Notes: generated by a model from the letters alone, not told the origin. 64,000 nucleotides of DNA from Strongylocentrotus purpuratus (GCF_000002235.5 NW_022145594.1:16432501-16496500), one strand, 5' to 3'; shown: positions 44,505 to 55,496, counted from the stretch's first letter. Numbers and translations are program-made.

Positions 44505-45525
44505 TGGGTACGGTCTACTAAGCCTTCTCTTAATGACTCTAAAACCGAATTTCTTCATTTTCATTCCAAGTTTTGTTCTCATGTCTCACAAATCAGTTTA
44601 CGAATTGGGCAGTCTGTAATTAAGCCATCCGTTATGGCCCGTAATCTTGGTGTTGTTATGGATTCTTCCCTTACTTTGTCTAAAAATGTTGATGCCATTT
44701 GTAAATCTGCTATTGTAGCTATAAGGAAAATAGGAAAAATTCGTAGGTTTCTCGACCAGAATACAGCCCATCGTCTTATCCATGCTTTCGTCACATCTAG
44801 GCTAGATTGTTGCAATTCCCTTCTCTTTGGTCTTCCTGCAAAAATAACCTCAAAGCTCCAGCGTATCCAAAACACAGCAGCTCGTCTTGTTTCTTGTGTT
44901 CCTCGTACTTCTCACATTACCCTTGTTCTTCAAAAACTTCACTGGCTTCCTATGATCCTATCACTTCTCGCATTACCTACAAAATCCTCCTCCTTACTTT
45001 CAAGACTTATCATGGTTTCGCTCCTTCATATCTTTCTGAACTCCTTCCTCGATACACTCCTGTCCGGACTTTGAGATCTGCTTCTCAATATCTCCTCTCT
45101 CGGTCTCACACTATTTCATACAAACAATACTATACGGTTAACGTTCTTTCGTTTATGCAGCTGCATTTCTTTGGAACAATTTCCCCCTTCAAATTCGCAA
45201 TGCTAGCTCTGTAAATACATTTAAAACATTGCTAAAAACACATCTCTTTAAGTCTTGTTCCTGACTAGCTCTTTTGACCTTTTGCCTTTTTAAATATTTT
45301 GTGTAGATTACTATTAATTTATGAACTATTTGTATTTTGGTTGTAAGTGATTTGTAATTATGTACATGTATTATTTTCATTTGCAAAGTTGTAATGGTAA
45401 TTTAAATTGTTATAATTTGTAATGCAAATTCTGTTTCCTTTACTTATCAGCTATTTTCTTCTAAACCGCTTAGAGGCAATTTGCAATTTCCGGTATACAA
45501 ATATCTTATTATTATTATTATTACC
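44505..45525 (+). pseudogene. CR1/L2-like LINE, ORF2 C-terminal part and 3' end
   Basis: The frame at 44487-45071 contains LNDSKTEFLHFHSKF, ARNLGVVMDSSLTLSKNVDA, IRKIGKIRRFLDQNTAHRLI and HAFVTSRLDCCNSLLFGLPA, then QNTAARLVS and LQKLHWLP. A frameshift leads to RITYKILLLTFKTYHGFAPS and YTPVRTLRSASQYLLS (to 45211). This order is the classic CR1/L2 post-RT region. The 3' UTR ends at an (ATT)n tail near 45525. The upstream RT and endonuclease are missing. Confidence 0.88.
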
Positions 45526-46019
45526 AGACAGCTACTGTTCACTCCGTGTCTGGTCCGATTTCAACACCAAAACAAAAATGACATGATGAAAATATCGACT
45601 AATAGCACATCGTTGGCATGTATATGTCATCATTTTTAAAAGGAGAATTGATATTAATACTATAAAATATTAGGGGAAGGTAAAGAATTGTACATAGAAT
45701 TATGATTTATTAGACTTTTCAGGCTTTGAAACAAAAATAAGCCGAAAATCGTATCTCTCTGCACATGCTTTCTATGGAACATCCGGGTACGTAAATATAC
45801 TCTTTCCCGGACGTGATGTTATATATAGTAGACCAGCGCATTGACTGATTTTCTATGCAAAGAGAGGCGGATATTTTCGACATTTTAATTAAGGATTTCG
45901 AGTAGCCAGAACTTTGTTGTGGTATACTATGTAATTGAAAAACTTATAAATAACATATGCTTGCCGTAGGTACCAAATTAAGGGACATTTATTTGCTTAG
46001 AATATCAGCTTTAATGTTT
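45526..46019. other. no gene seen
   Basis: AT-rich unassigned DNA. Confidence 0.5.
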
Positions 46020-46027
46020 GGAGTAAA

Positions 46028-46215
46028 CATCAGACGGGTGTATGGCCGACACCCTTCTGATGTCCCCCCCCCCCCCGATTCCAATGTGGTGCTAAGTGGG
46101 AAGCTGCCCGATATGTACACATCGGCCGGAAATCGGCAGGTCATCGGGTGGGGTGGACATCAGTCGGACATCGGCCGATGTCCGCTGAGCCTCCAAGGGT
46201 AATCGGCCGATCGTT
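46028..46215. repeat. inverted-word element (possible MITE)
   Basis: ACATCAGACGGGTGT and ACACCCTTCTGATGT form a hairpin at 46028-46062. Poly-C follows, then GGACATCAGTCGGACATCGG and GGCCGATGTCC, another set of inverted words. Related words (ACATCGGTGGAACATCGGC) occur at 58428-58450. Confidence 0.45.
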
Positions 46216-46599
46216 GTAGGGTGATAACCACCGCCACTTCGTTCTCTGCCACCTTTAAATAGGCCCCTACACAGGCTGCGCCCTTGTAAGTACGCCAGGG
46301 GTAGGGGCAGGACACAAAGCAAAAGGCAGGCACAAGTCAGGATTAGGATTATGTTGTGTTGACAATCTCTTCCTTGTGTAGTAAGCGAATAATATTTGTT
46401 GATATTAATAATATAAATTGACCCTTTGTTTAGGTTGTTTAACTCCCTTACTATGTTTTTTTTGGTGGGAGGGGGGGGGGGTCACTGTGGGTTTTTTATA
46501 ATCTGCTTGTCCCCTTATTATATATTAATGGTAAAAGGTTTAGAGGTATGCAGCACAGTTTATTGCTCTATAGCATAAAGTTGCCATAATACACAGCCT

Positions 46600-47100
46600 G
46601 CGTCACTGTTAAAGTAGTGCATGAAGTAGACAGGAAGTCTTTCCATTCTGCAGTAGCACGTGGTCCCCAGGCCTCGTTTTCCACCCCCTGTTTCACTGCC
46701 GCTTCTCTCCAAGCCCCCCAGCTGATTCCAATTGCCCTTCTGGTCCAGTTCGAGGTTATGTAAGGTTGGGATACCGCATTTTCATGATGTCGGCAGTGTG
46801 AGGCACTCCTCGGTGATGCATGAAGCGGTTTCTGACATGACAGCTAATTTGGTCAGCAGGCAAAGGAAGCGCATCGGGGTGAGTTCTCCTCCCTCCTACG
46901 CGCTCTTGAGGTCCGGTAGTTGTAAACCATCTGATCAATTTCCACGTAGCGGAAGGGGTACGGCTTGAATATTTAGCTGTGCAGTGGAAAAGCGTCGTCC
47001 CTAACCAGGAAGAACGGAGTGACCTGGTCACCATTGGGGATGAGGTCGGGATGAGGAAGCATATGAAAATTGAACATTCCACAGTCAGGTTCCATTTATT
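46600..47100 (-). pseudogene. second Harbinger-type transposase, C-terminal half
   Basis: The minus strand reads LPHPDLIPNGDQVTPFFLV and DDAFPLHS (second catalytic Asp region, G/R-D-D-A-F-P-L), then KPYPFRYVEIDQMVYNYRTS and RARRREEN (third catalytic acidic region). Degenerate text follows, including GAWREAAVKQGVENEAWGPR. This is the C-terminal part of a PIF/Harbinger transposase unrelated to the cluster at 20-38 kb. Stops and frameshifts are present. It continues beyond a SINE insertion at 47468-47860. Confidence 0.82.
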
Positions 47101-47466
47101 GGGAGTGTCGTGGTCGAGTGGTTTAAGGCACTTGACTGTAGATGCGAAGGTCGAGGGTTCGAATCCCGACACGGCATTAATATCCTTTGGCAAGATATTT
47201 ACCTGCACTTGCTACTCTCCACCCAGGTGTTAAATGGGTACCCGGTAGGATGCGAACGTTCATGTGGTTGGACGAGCAAGTGTGCGCTTGTAAAATGGCG
47301 ACTGGCTGGAATGCTCCCCAGGGAGTGGAAAATGTGCATACATTGTGTGCGGGTAAGCCTGAATCCGATGACCGGGGTAATAATATATCTTTAAAGCGCT
47401 TAGGCACATCGTTGGATCGGTGTATTGAGCGCTATATAAAAAAAACGGATAAGTATTATTTGTTAT
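47101..47466 (+). mobile_element. tRNA-derived SINE, near full length
   Basis: A box TGGTCGAGTGG (47111-47121) and B box GGTTCGAATCC (47156-47166) form a Leu/Ser-tRNA-like head. The body has CTTTGGCAAGATATTTACCT and CAGGTGTTAAATGGGTACCC. The 3' end is AAAGCGCTTAGGCACATCG, GAGCGCTATATAA and an (ATT)n tail. It splits the Harbinger transposase on the other strand. A truncated relative is at 5145-5292. Confidence 0.9.
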
Positions 47467-47860
47467 TATTATTCCAGTCGACCCAACATCTGCCCAGAGG
47501 AACTTGTTATTTGCGTCCACCAAATTTTACAATGGAGAAGAACCCCTTGTAAGTGTAGTACACATGCAGTGCCGCTTCTTCTGGGTTTCCTGATTGCACC
47601 ATGCTTGCCATCTATGGCCCCAGAGTATTTCAGAAAGTTTAATCAGTCAGAAAAGTCCTAGGCCACTTGTCTAGCGTTGAAGACCTCCTCTCCATATCCT
47701 TCGACAACTGCTTGACACAGAGTGGACACGCACATTGATATAGCGTACAGATGTGCGTCACCCAGAAGTCGAAAGCCAGGGAATTATAGGAGTTTCCTGT
47801 CGCCAGAAAGCGCAGTGGGATACCCAACTTCAGCCCTGTGGACAAAGGTGTCCTGCCACT
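47467..47860 (-). pseudogene. second Harbinger-type transposase, N-terminal half
   Basis: The minus strand reads STGLKLGIPLRFLATGNSYN and SLAFDFWVTHICTLY (the conserved L-R-F-L-A-T-G-x-S-Y-x-S-L-A block), then WPRTFLTD. After a stop come GAIDGKHG (first catalytic Asp), YTYKGFFSIV and VDANNKFLWADVGSTG. The same gene resumes at 47100 after the SINE. Together, motifs for all three catalytic positions are recognisable but in broken frames. Confidence 0.85.
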
Positions 47861-48049
47861 GCAACTTAAAAATTGCATATAAATGTTAAACATTTCTATG
47901 TATTTCTATGTGTTTCTGCAATTATTACTCAAGCATTGTGGAGGTACGACCGCATTTCTTCTCGCTTAGACTTCTCCTCTCTTAGACTTCTTTCGACTTC
48001 TCTCCTCATCTTCTCTCTTGGACTTCTCGTCTCTTCTCCTCGACTTCTC

Positions 48050-48425
48050 CTCTATTCGTCTCGTAAAGAAAATTCAGGTGTTCCTGAGGGTTCTCTTATG
48101 GGGCCCATTTTGTTCACCTTGTATAGTGCTCCAATTGTTGACATCATCAATGATCATGGTCTTTACTACATGATATATGCAGATGATATTCAGGTTTATA
48201 TCTCTTTCCCTTCAAGTAGTAGGAACATAGCTATATGTCGTATCAATGCCTGCGATTAAAGGCATAATATTGTGGTCAACTAAGAACATGTTACTTTTCA
48301 ATGCTTCTAAGACTGATGTGATACATTTTACGTCTACATTTGTTCCTGATGCACTTCATTCTTTAATTGTCAATGTAAACGGAGTTTAACATCCCTGCAG
48401 TCCAAAAATCCCGCAACCTTGGTGT
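48050..48425 (+). pseudogene. CR1/L2-like LINE RT fragment, part 1
   Basis: The frame to 48256 reads VPEGSLMGPILFTLYSAPIV, DIINDHGLYYMIYADDIQVY and ISF, which is the RT region with the catalytic A-D-D motif. Frames after it read LFNASKTDVIHFTS-like text. The element is broken at about 48423 by another LINE in the opposite orientation and resumes after about 49040. Confidence 0.82.
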
Positions 48426-49022
48426 TAATAATAATAATAATATCCCGTACTTATATAGCGCATAATACTCTAGAAAGAAAGAGTAAGAAATACAGGTGGC
48501 AAATAAAAGAGTAACAAGAAAAGGGTGAAGTATGCTCAACATATTTCCTTTTGTTAACTTTGGGAAATATGTTTGAAAAAAAATGTTTTAAGACGTGTAT
48601 TAAAGTTTTTAACAGTACCAATCTTTTTAGATTTTCCGGTAGTTTATTCCAAAGTTCGGCCGATGCAACCTGCCCAGAGCGAGGCCCTTACAATTTTGTA
48701 TTCATTTGTGGAATGGTGAGAAGAGACTTTTGGGAAGATCTGAGGGTTCTGTTCGGTACATATTGGGTAAATAATTCAGTCAAATAAGGAGGAGCTAATC
48801 CTTTGAGGCACTTAAAGGTTAAAACAAAGATATTCAACTCAATTCTAGCACGGACGGGTAACCAGTGTAGTTTCTTCAGAATAGGGGAGATATGTTCACT
48901 TGAACGAGATCTCGTAACAAGCCGTGCGGTAGAATTTTGGATTCTTTGGATTCGGTTTAGTTGATTTTCAGGTAGATTGTAGAGAAAAGCATTACAATCA
49001 TCGATATGACACATTACGAGAC
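48423..49022 (-). pseudogene. nested LINE C-terminal fragment
   Basis: The minus frame 49014-48688 reads CHIDDCNAFLYNLPENQLNR, IQRIQNSTARLVTR, ILKKLHWLPVRARIELNIF, LAPPYLTELF and PNRTLRSSQKSLLTIP. This is a CR1/L2-type post-RT region. The 3' UTR runs to TATTATTATT at 48423-48440. It sits inside the plus-strand LINE at 48050-50046. Confidence 0.85.
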
Positions 49023-49039
49023 TATGAACTAGTCGTTCT

Positions 49040-50046
49040 GTCAGGTTCTCAACTATTAAAGCAACATCTAATTTGTCCTATTTTATATCAGGAGAAGGTA
49101 GCTGCATGGGAAAACTTACTTACTTGTTCAGTCAGTAATAAATGTTTGTCACATATAACACCTACATTTCAAACGGTTCAGATAATGTTATCATCGACAG
49201 GCATCTGTCAATATGTCAGATCACATCACCAAGACTTGTCAGTCAGCTGCAACTGCCATTTGCACAATTGGATAGATTAGGCATTATCTTAATCGTTAAT
49301 CTATTTCAATCCTTGTTTACTCCTTAATCACATTGATAATTGTAATGCTTTATTATATGGTCTACCCCAACAGCAATTAAATCGTGTTCAGAGATCCAGA
49401 ATACAGTAGCACTGGCTCATAACAGGCACTCGCCCTAGAGACCCAATTTCACATATATTGTTATAATATTCTCTATTGGTTACCACTTGAACAAAGGTGT
49501 AATTTTTAAGATATTCATGTTATGTTTTGAAGCTCAGAATTTACCCTCTCCACACTACATATCAGAACTTGTTCATCAGTACACACGAAAACGCAACCTC
49601 AGATCATCCTCACAATATCTTCTTTCTGTAACACCTACTAAACACACAGACATATGGCAACAGAGCGTCAGTCTCCGCTCCTGTACTCTGGAATGATCTA
49701 CCTTTAAAAATAATAAAAGTTTACTCACTTGCAGTGTTAAAGCCCCTCTGCACTAGTTTGGCATGGAGGGATTAAACCTCCCTGCAAGGTCACTGGCAGG
49801 TGGTTATCTCATCAAATCAGCTCTCAATTAACATAAGAAAAGGGGCATCATGGGGAATCAACGGATACCGCTTAGGCATTGTTAGCTGTATAGCGGACGC
49901 ATAGTGGGGCGTTAAGGACTGCTGTCAAAACTTATCTATTTTCAAAGTTAATATTATTTGTTGTATTGGAATATCCTTTGATGTATCTAAATTTGTAATT
50001 TGTATGTAATATTGTAATTATCTATAATTTGTTTGTAATAATGTAG
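49040..50046 (+). pseudogene. CR1/L2-like LINE, part 2 and 3' end
   Basis: Continuation of 48050-48425: degenerate text (LVYSLITLIIVMLYYMVYP-like), then YWLPLEQRCNF and KIFMLCFEAQNLPSPHYISE, then KRNLRSSSQYLLS. A TTAA MITE (49737-49915) interrupts LAVLRTAVKTYLF. The 3' end is a TTTGTAAT-rich region to about 50046. Confidence 0.8.
49737..49915 (-). mobile_element. TTAA-flanked MITE, copy 3, with perfect target duplication
   Basis: The element at 49741-49911 is flanked by TTAA on both sides (49737-49740, 49912-49915). Removing the element and one TTAA restores a LINE frame reading AVLRTAVKTYLF, direct evidence of insertion. The ends AGCCCCTCTGC and GTGGGGCG are imperfect inverted repeats. TTAA duplication is typical of piggyBac-type elements. 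Confidence 0.88.
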
Positions 50047-51660
50047 CTATGATGTGGACAGATTTAATGACTCTAACATTGTAGAAGCATTCAAAGCCAG
50101 GGTTGGAGGTTCCTTTGAACCACTACTTTAGCTCCCGGACACTAATGTGGATGAGCTGTGGAAGAAATTCAGAGACACAACCAATAATATCTCAGCGGAA
50201 ATTGTAGGCTTCAAATGGTCGAGACAAGTTAAAGGTCTCCCAGGTGAGGTTTGTAAGGTCTGTGAACAAAGGAAGAAAGCCAGAATCCTCATGATGAACA
50301 ATCCCTCGGCCCACAACAAGAAAAGCTACACAAAACTCAATAATTAAAAGCGGTTAAGTATGAAGTGAAGAAGTGGAAGAAGAAAATTCTTGGCACGGAG
50401 GTGGAAGAGATTGAATTAGCGCAAGCAAAGAACAACAGCCACGAGCTCTTCCAGTAGGTGAAGAGACTATCTGGTGAGAGAGACAAAATGCAACCTGCCG
50501 TGAAGAACAATGACGGCATCTTAAAAACTGCTCCCGCAGATGTGTTGGGAAGTACATTTTAGCGTTCACCTTAACACGCAACTTCCAAGGGACGAAAATG
50601 CTCTTCTGACCATACCTGACCCACAACGTACAGATAACCCAAGTGAACATTTCACAATTTAAGAAGTAGATACGGCAATAAAACTATTGAAGAACAACAA
50701 GGCCTGCGGGTAGGACAAAATAGCTGCCGAAACTCTAAAGGCTGGTGGACAACCAATGAGACAACTCCTGCTCAAAATAATAAATGCAGCATGGTCGGAA
50801 GGTGAAACCCCGGAAGACTGGAGCAAGGGTCTTATCACTCCAGTGTTTAAGAAAGGAGACAAGCTGGATCCATCCAACTACAGAGCTATAACTCTACTTT
50901 CCATACCCGGGAAAGTTTTCTGTAGAATGGTCCTCATGAGAATACAGGGAACCATCGAGAATCATCTGACTGAGGAACAATGTGGATTCAGAAGTTGTAG
51001 GGGCACCACAGATGCTGTGTTTGCCGTTAGACAGATCATCGAAAAGGCCAGAGAAAGAAGGATACCAATCCACATGAACTGTGTTGACTTTAAAGCAGCA
51101 TTTGATACCATATGGCGAGAAGCTCTCTGGAAATGCCTGCGTTCCATTGGAGTGGACAAGTCCTTAGTTGACCTCATAGAGAGCATGTACAAACAAACCA
51201 AATGATCTGTTATGGTGAATGGAAAGATAACTGAATGGTTTGATGTCATAGCTGGGGTAAGACAAGGATGCCTCCTCTCTCCAAGTCTCTTCAATCCATT
51301 CCTGGAATATGTGATGAAGGACATCCAACAACTAGATAGTGGAATACAGATAGGAGACATGCGTATCAACAACATCAGATATGCAGATGACACCACCCTT
51401 ATGGAACTCGTATTTGAAAACCTCCAAATCTCAACAAATGAACTGGAGAAGGCATGTAGAAGATGGGATATGAAAATAAATGCAACAAAAAGCGAATTCA
51501 TGACAGAGGATCAACAAGATATTTTACTAAACAACACCAACATTGAGAAAGTGGAAAAATTTGTCTTTCTCGGCAGCAAAGTTCCTTCCATAGAAGAGGA
51601 CGTAAAGAGACGTACAAGACTGGCTGATTGGGCATTCGGAAGACTGAAAAGTGCATCTGG
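50047..51660 (+). pseudogene. RTE-like LINE ORF2, RT region
   Basis: Starts within the linker after the endonuclease (YDVDRFNDSNIVEAFKARVG) and VCEQRKKARILMMNNPSAHN. The RT follows: WSKGLITPVFKKGDKLDPSN, YRAITLLSIPGKVFCRMVLM, EEQCGFRSCRGTTDAVFAVR, HMNCVDFKAAFDTIWREALW. A TGA at 51203-51205 is followed by VNGKITEWFDVIAGVRQGCL and NNIRYADDTTLM (catalytic pair), then KINATKSEFM and FVFLGSKV. These are RTE-clade motifs. The endonuclease is absent, and several stops lie in the first 500 bases. The best frames are 50756-51205 and 51212-51660. Confidence 0.88.
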
Positions 51661-51675
51661 TCCAACCAAGATATC

Positions 51676-51980
51676 TCTCTCTCTCTCTCTAAGTGCCATA
51701 TCGTTTGACTTTGGCGATCATGCTGTTCCACAACCCTCGGCTCCTAGCCTTCTGTATTATTACCCTGTCAAAGCAAGATTCTCTAGGCATTCTTTACGTG
51801 TAATGTGACCAATGAACTTCAACTGTCTAATCAACATCTCACGTATCATTTTCCTTTGCACTCCAGCTCGTGTAAGAACTTCCTCATTACTAACTTTGTC
51901 AGTCCAAAGGATTTTCATCATTCTTCTTAAAAACCACATTTCGCAACTTTCCAAACGCTTTTTAGTATCAGAGGCCTAAG
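51676..51980 (-). pseudogene. RTE-like LINE ORF2, C-terminus (part 2 of a split element)
   Basis: Minus strand: RLESCEMWFLRRMMKILWTD, KVSNEEVLTRAGVQRKMIRE, RQLKFIGHITRKECLENLAL, and after a break, WNSMIAKVKRYGT and a stop. This is the end of an RTE-like ORF2 whose RT part lies at 56723-57530. The 4.74-kb element at 51981-56719 separates the two. It meets the plus-strand RTE fragment tail-to-tail across a (CT)n run at 51676-51690. Confidence 0.82.
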
Positions 51981-52091
51981 TAGTGCAGCGGCTTAGCAAG
52001 AAAATTGTGCACTTTTTTGAGAAAAGCATGAAACTTCTAGCATAGTTTGCTTTCACCATAAGAATTATTTTTAGATGTGGAGGGAAGTCAG

Positions 52092-52735
52092 ATTTGACCT
52101 CTGATGACCCTGAGAGGTCAAATCCAAAATGGCCGCCAGTCCACATGGTCTAATGTACAAAAACGCTTAACTTTTGAACCAAGTAGTCCAGAAAAAACGT
52201 TTAAGGTGTCATTTCCAACTAACTTGGGGATGCCAATTCATTTGGTAATACTTTTGAGATCGCCAGAACTCAGGGTGTTGCATTTAGGTCAAGGTCAAGG
52301 TCAAAATTGACTAAAAATAGCAAGTTTTGAATGGTTAAAAAAGGTTAAATCTCATTTATTTATCATTTTTTCTCCCCTATGTTCTCAAATTTCTTTAGGA
52401 ATGGTTCCCCTGTATAGTCCCCCACCTTAATCCCTTTCAGTTAGTTTATTTCACAATTTGATTTGACCTCTGATGACCCTGAGAGGTCAAATCCAAAATG
52501 GCCGCCAGTCCGCATGGTCTAATGTACAGACGTGGTAACTTTTGAACCAAATAGTCATAAAAAACTTTTAAGGTGTCATTTTTAACCAACTTGGGGATGC
52601 CAATTCATTAAGTAATACTTTTGAGATCACCAGAACTCAGGGTGTTGCAATAAGGTCAAAGTCAAGGTCATATTAGGCCAAAAAAGTGTTGATGTTTTTT
52701 TTGTTGTCCTTATTTAAAAAATAATTAGAAGACCC
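52092..52735 (+). repeat. subterminal ~369-bp tandem repeat, left arm
   Basis: Units start at 52092 and 52461 (ATTTGACCTCTGATGACCC). The second is incomplete. Each has the small palindrome TTTGACCTCT...AGAGGTCAAA, ATGGCCGCCAGTC, and a run of AGGTCA half-sites. Confidence 0.88.
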
Positions 52736-52759
52736 ATGTACCACCACTTTGACTATCCA

Positions 52760-53028
52760 GGGCCAAATTTTATAGCGCTGCTTATCGACCGGTTCTCTGC
52801 TTACGTATGAGTTTCTACTTTATAGCACTGCTAACCGTAAGCACACGAAAAAGCATTAACCTTACGCTGCTTACTGGGCGAAAATGAATTTTGTAACAAT
52901 GCAAATCCATTGTGAACGCGCAAGGTGGACGCCTTGTTTTCTTGCTAACCTGCTTAAGCAATTTTTTTCTGCTACAGTTATAGCACGAAAATTTGCTTAC
53001 CGGTAAACAGCTTTCTGAAATTGGGCCC
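52760..53028. mobile_element. MITE with GGGCC-type inverted ends
   Basis: The left end GGGCCAAATTTTATAGCGCT and the right end CAGCTTTCTGAAATTGGGCCC (inverted) bound 269 bases with internal inverted words (GCTTACGTATGAG / CCGTAAGCAC). It inserted in the left subterminal region of the 4.74-kb element. Confidence 0.65.
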
Positions 53029-53149
53029 AGAAGACCAAAAAAGCTATTCCAAATACGACCTAAAACCTGTTCATTACCACAGCTATAGATATCCACATGA
53101 ATTTAGCACTGTCCACAACTTATGAATATCCTAATGGTAACGATCAAAA

Positions 53150-53822
53150 TCTAACAGTCTCCAGAACAAGAGCACAGTTCAGTGTACGGGAGAGGGGTCC
53201 AAAGAGGTAGCCACCCAGTTGTTTCGTTTGTCCAGCCCAAGTCAGATGGCTCTGGCATGTCTGGATTCTTGGCCACTATCTGGTTCCAACAGTTGGCCTG
53301 GTAGCAAGTGCGCTTGATGTGCTGCTTGAGTGCTGCCTGGGTTAGAGGAAAGTTATCCAGGTCTCTAGACTTGTTTCCTGGCATCATTCACTATCATGCT
53401 CTCATTGGTTCGGTCGTATCAGCACCACAAATCGCTCTGACAGTAACATTGATCCTTCACTTAGGCTCACTAGGCAAGGAGTTCACTGAAGGAATCATTC
53501 ACCTCTGGGAAAGACTTCTAAGTTTTCCAGACAGTCTTCTTTCCTCTGAATGCAGAAACAGTGTCACACCCGGTGAACGCATGAAAGAATGAGAGAGTCA
53601 TACATTGTGTCGGACTCATGGTGGCAACTATTTAGTGTAAAAGCTATGTACCGAAAGCTTGATCTGACACCAAAAGCGATCCACAGCATCAGGATCGAGC
53701 TGTCTTGCTGAATGAAGCCACGGCTAGTACAACCGCATCAGTACCAACAGTACGTATGGTTACCCGTTTACACCCTTTTTGCACAGCATCTGTCTGCCAC
53801 ATGCAGAAGTAGACGAGTGTTT
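53150..53822 (-). pseudogene. PIN-like multicopy family protein, C-terminal part
   Basis: Minus-strand order: DAVQKGCKRVTIRTV, GTDAVVLAVAS, LSFFHAFTGCDTVSAFRGKK, ERFVVLI, LTQAALKQHIKRTCYQANCW and PSDLGWT. It stops near a Cys-rich end (CSCSGDC). It matches my recollection of a large family of uncharacterised invertebrate proteins with the pattern 'V-D-T-D-V-x-V-L-A ... F-T-G-C-D-T-V-S ... Q-A-A-L-x-Q-H-x-x-R-x-x-Y-Q-A'. The acidic residues look like those of PIN/FEN-type nucleases, which is an inference. The first Asp of D-T-D is Gly here, and stops and frameshifts abound. The upstream part continues at 54310-55260. Confidence 0.7.
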
Positions 53823-54309
53823 GAGTTTGAGTTTGAGTTTATTGATTTCACATTTCACATGCAGAAATAATACAGATAACAAAATAAACATAAAAGACAT
53901 ATTGTTTCATAATTTAAAAAAAAAATGATTATATTAATTGACAAGGTAATCATCACATATGTTTGACAACTAATATCATTTAAAGGAAACCCATACAAAA
54001 GTACAAACTGTGAAATGTGCAGGAACATATAGAAAAGCAGAGCTTGTAAAGAATAGGTTCCTGGGAGACTTGAAAAATAACAGGGACAGAAAGGCCCGAA
54101 TTCACAAAGGAGGTTTGTCGACAAACCAAGGTTTATGTGCGTCATACGACGCGTTTCGACGCGTTTTTACAAACCTTGGTTTGTAAAAGACAAAAGGAGG
54201 TTTGTCGAAACAAAAGGAGGTTTGACGACAAACCTGGGTTTGTCGACAAACCTCCTTTGTGAATTAGGGCCAATATGTTTACTGTAGAAAGAGGTACACA
54301 ATTAAAGTT
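53823..54309 (-). mobile_element. LINE 3' tail inserted in the PIN-like gene
   Basis: Read on the minus strand, it ends ATGTGAAATCAATAAACTCA with (CTCAAA)n, a LINE-style repetitive tail. It separates the ...SHLEGLAPC part of the PIN-like gene from its continuation, and itself contains the palindromic MITE at 54093-54271. Confidence 0.6.
54093..54271. mobile_element. palindromic MITE (179 bp)
   Basis: The ends GGCCCGAATTCACAAAGGAG and the inverse of GGCCCTAATTCACAAAGGAG. The inner part is built of repeated GGTTTGTCGACAAACC and AAACCTTGGTTTGT palindromes. Confidence 0.88.
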
Positions 54310-55260
54310 AAGACGGCAGTGTCAGCCTATCCCCGTGCAAGCATGGAGCAAGGCCTTCCAAGTGTGACTCAGCAGAAGAACAGAGTACGCTACTTCCATA
54401 TGTTGCATACAGTTCCTTGCCCTGTGGTAGAGGAAGATGAACTTCTTCGCGTGACAGGAAAGCAAACAATTAGGTTTTGTTCTCATTGACTCAAAGAAAG
54501 TCCTTCCAGCTTTTTGGCAGCACAGTAGAAGGAGCCACCCTTTTCCTATTGCCCTTTCCCCTTTCCGGCCTTATTGAGGCTTTCAGGCTAGCAGGTAAGG
54601 ATACACCCTAGCCAAGGTCGCGATGCGGATGCTTTTCCCGAGTTGAGCGAAGATGTATGGGGCAAACACTCTTTCTCCATACTTTTGAAATGTTCTTGAT
54701 GTTCCAGGATTGAGCATTTGAACCACAGCTTCACCATCAATAATTATTGCTTGGGCCACAGGTGCACTATAGTTTTCGGGCACATTTGATACCAGGCAGC
54801 GAAGTAGTCAAGTAGATCTGCTTTAACTCCAAACCGCATTTTCCTCCAGTTAACAAAGCTGGCGGGGCTGCCTGGTTTTCATGGGAGAAGAAATAATCCA
54901 TATCTCCATCCCGTGTCTGACACGAGATGTACATCCTCGAAAAGATAACTTTGGCCGGCTGCCGACTAAAAAGTGGCGACTTGTTCGTATGAAGTGTTTG
55001 TGTGACAAGTGTCTTACACTGCTCTAGCCTTTCTGTCACAAACTTTGAGTACTGCTCCTCACATAGGGTCTCAATCCTTCTCTCCGTTTCAGCCACTTGG
55101 GTGTCCATGATATGTCGCTTGTGCCAATGACTAGTAGGTCTTGACTTTGTTCTAGAAATGGATTCCCCATCTCTTTCAGTACTGTCAGAAGTTCCTTAAC
55201 ATCCCTCAGGAATTCTGTCTGCACTCCAGGCTGCTGGTCATGGTGATGTTGTCTAGTGTT
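54310..55260 (-). pseudogene. PIN-like multicopy family protein, N-terminal part
   Basis: In order on the minus strand: ELLTVLKEMGNPFLEQSQDL, ETLCEEQYSKFVTERLEQCK, PLFSRQPAKVIFSRMYISCQ, TRDGDMDYFFSHENQAAPPA, AIIIDGEAVVQMLNPGTSRT, FQKYGERVFAPYI, YLPASLKASIRPERGKGNRK and RVAPSTVLPKSWKDFL. A stop precedes the last recognisable part (LEGLAPC). Block order and spacing agree with the family recalled for 53150-53822. The N-terminal third usual for the family is missing. It lies inside the TIR-bounded element, transcribed right to left. Confidence 0.72.
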
Positions 55261-55496
55261 AGCAGAACCGTTATTTTGCTTTATGGCCTGTTCCTCAAAC
55301 TATGTAGTGATCCTTGAAATTACTTAGAACCAAATAAAACACAACGTAACTTAAAGAACAACTTACCAATAGTATTGAGGAGTAATGGAAAGGGGCAGTT
55401 TCCTGACTTGAATTGAGGTTTTTGCCGTTTTCTTAGCTGCCCACTAACCATGCTATGCATATGGTCAGTTACAAGACAAATAATGGTGTGGTGCTA

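Noticed and set aside
47101..47180. Functional tRNA-Leu/Ser gene
   Set aside because: No proper acceptor stem closure; it continues into a SINE body and has a truncated relative at 5145-5292.
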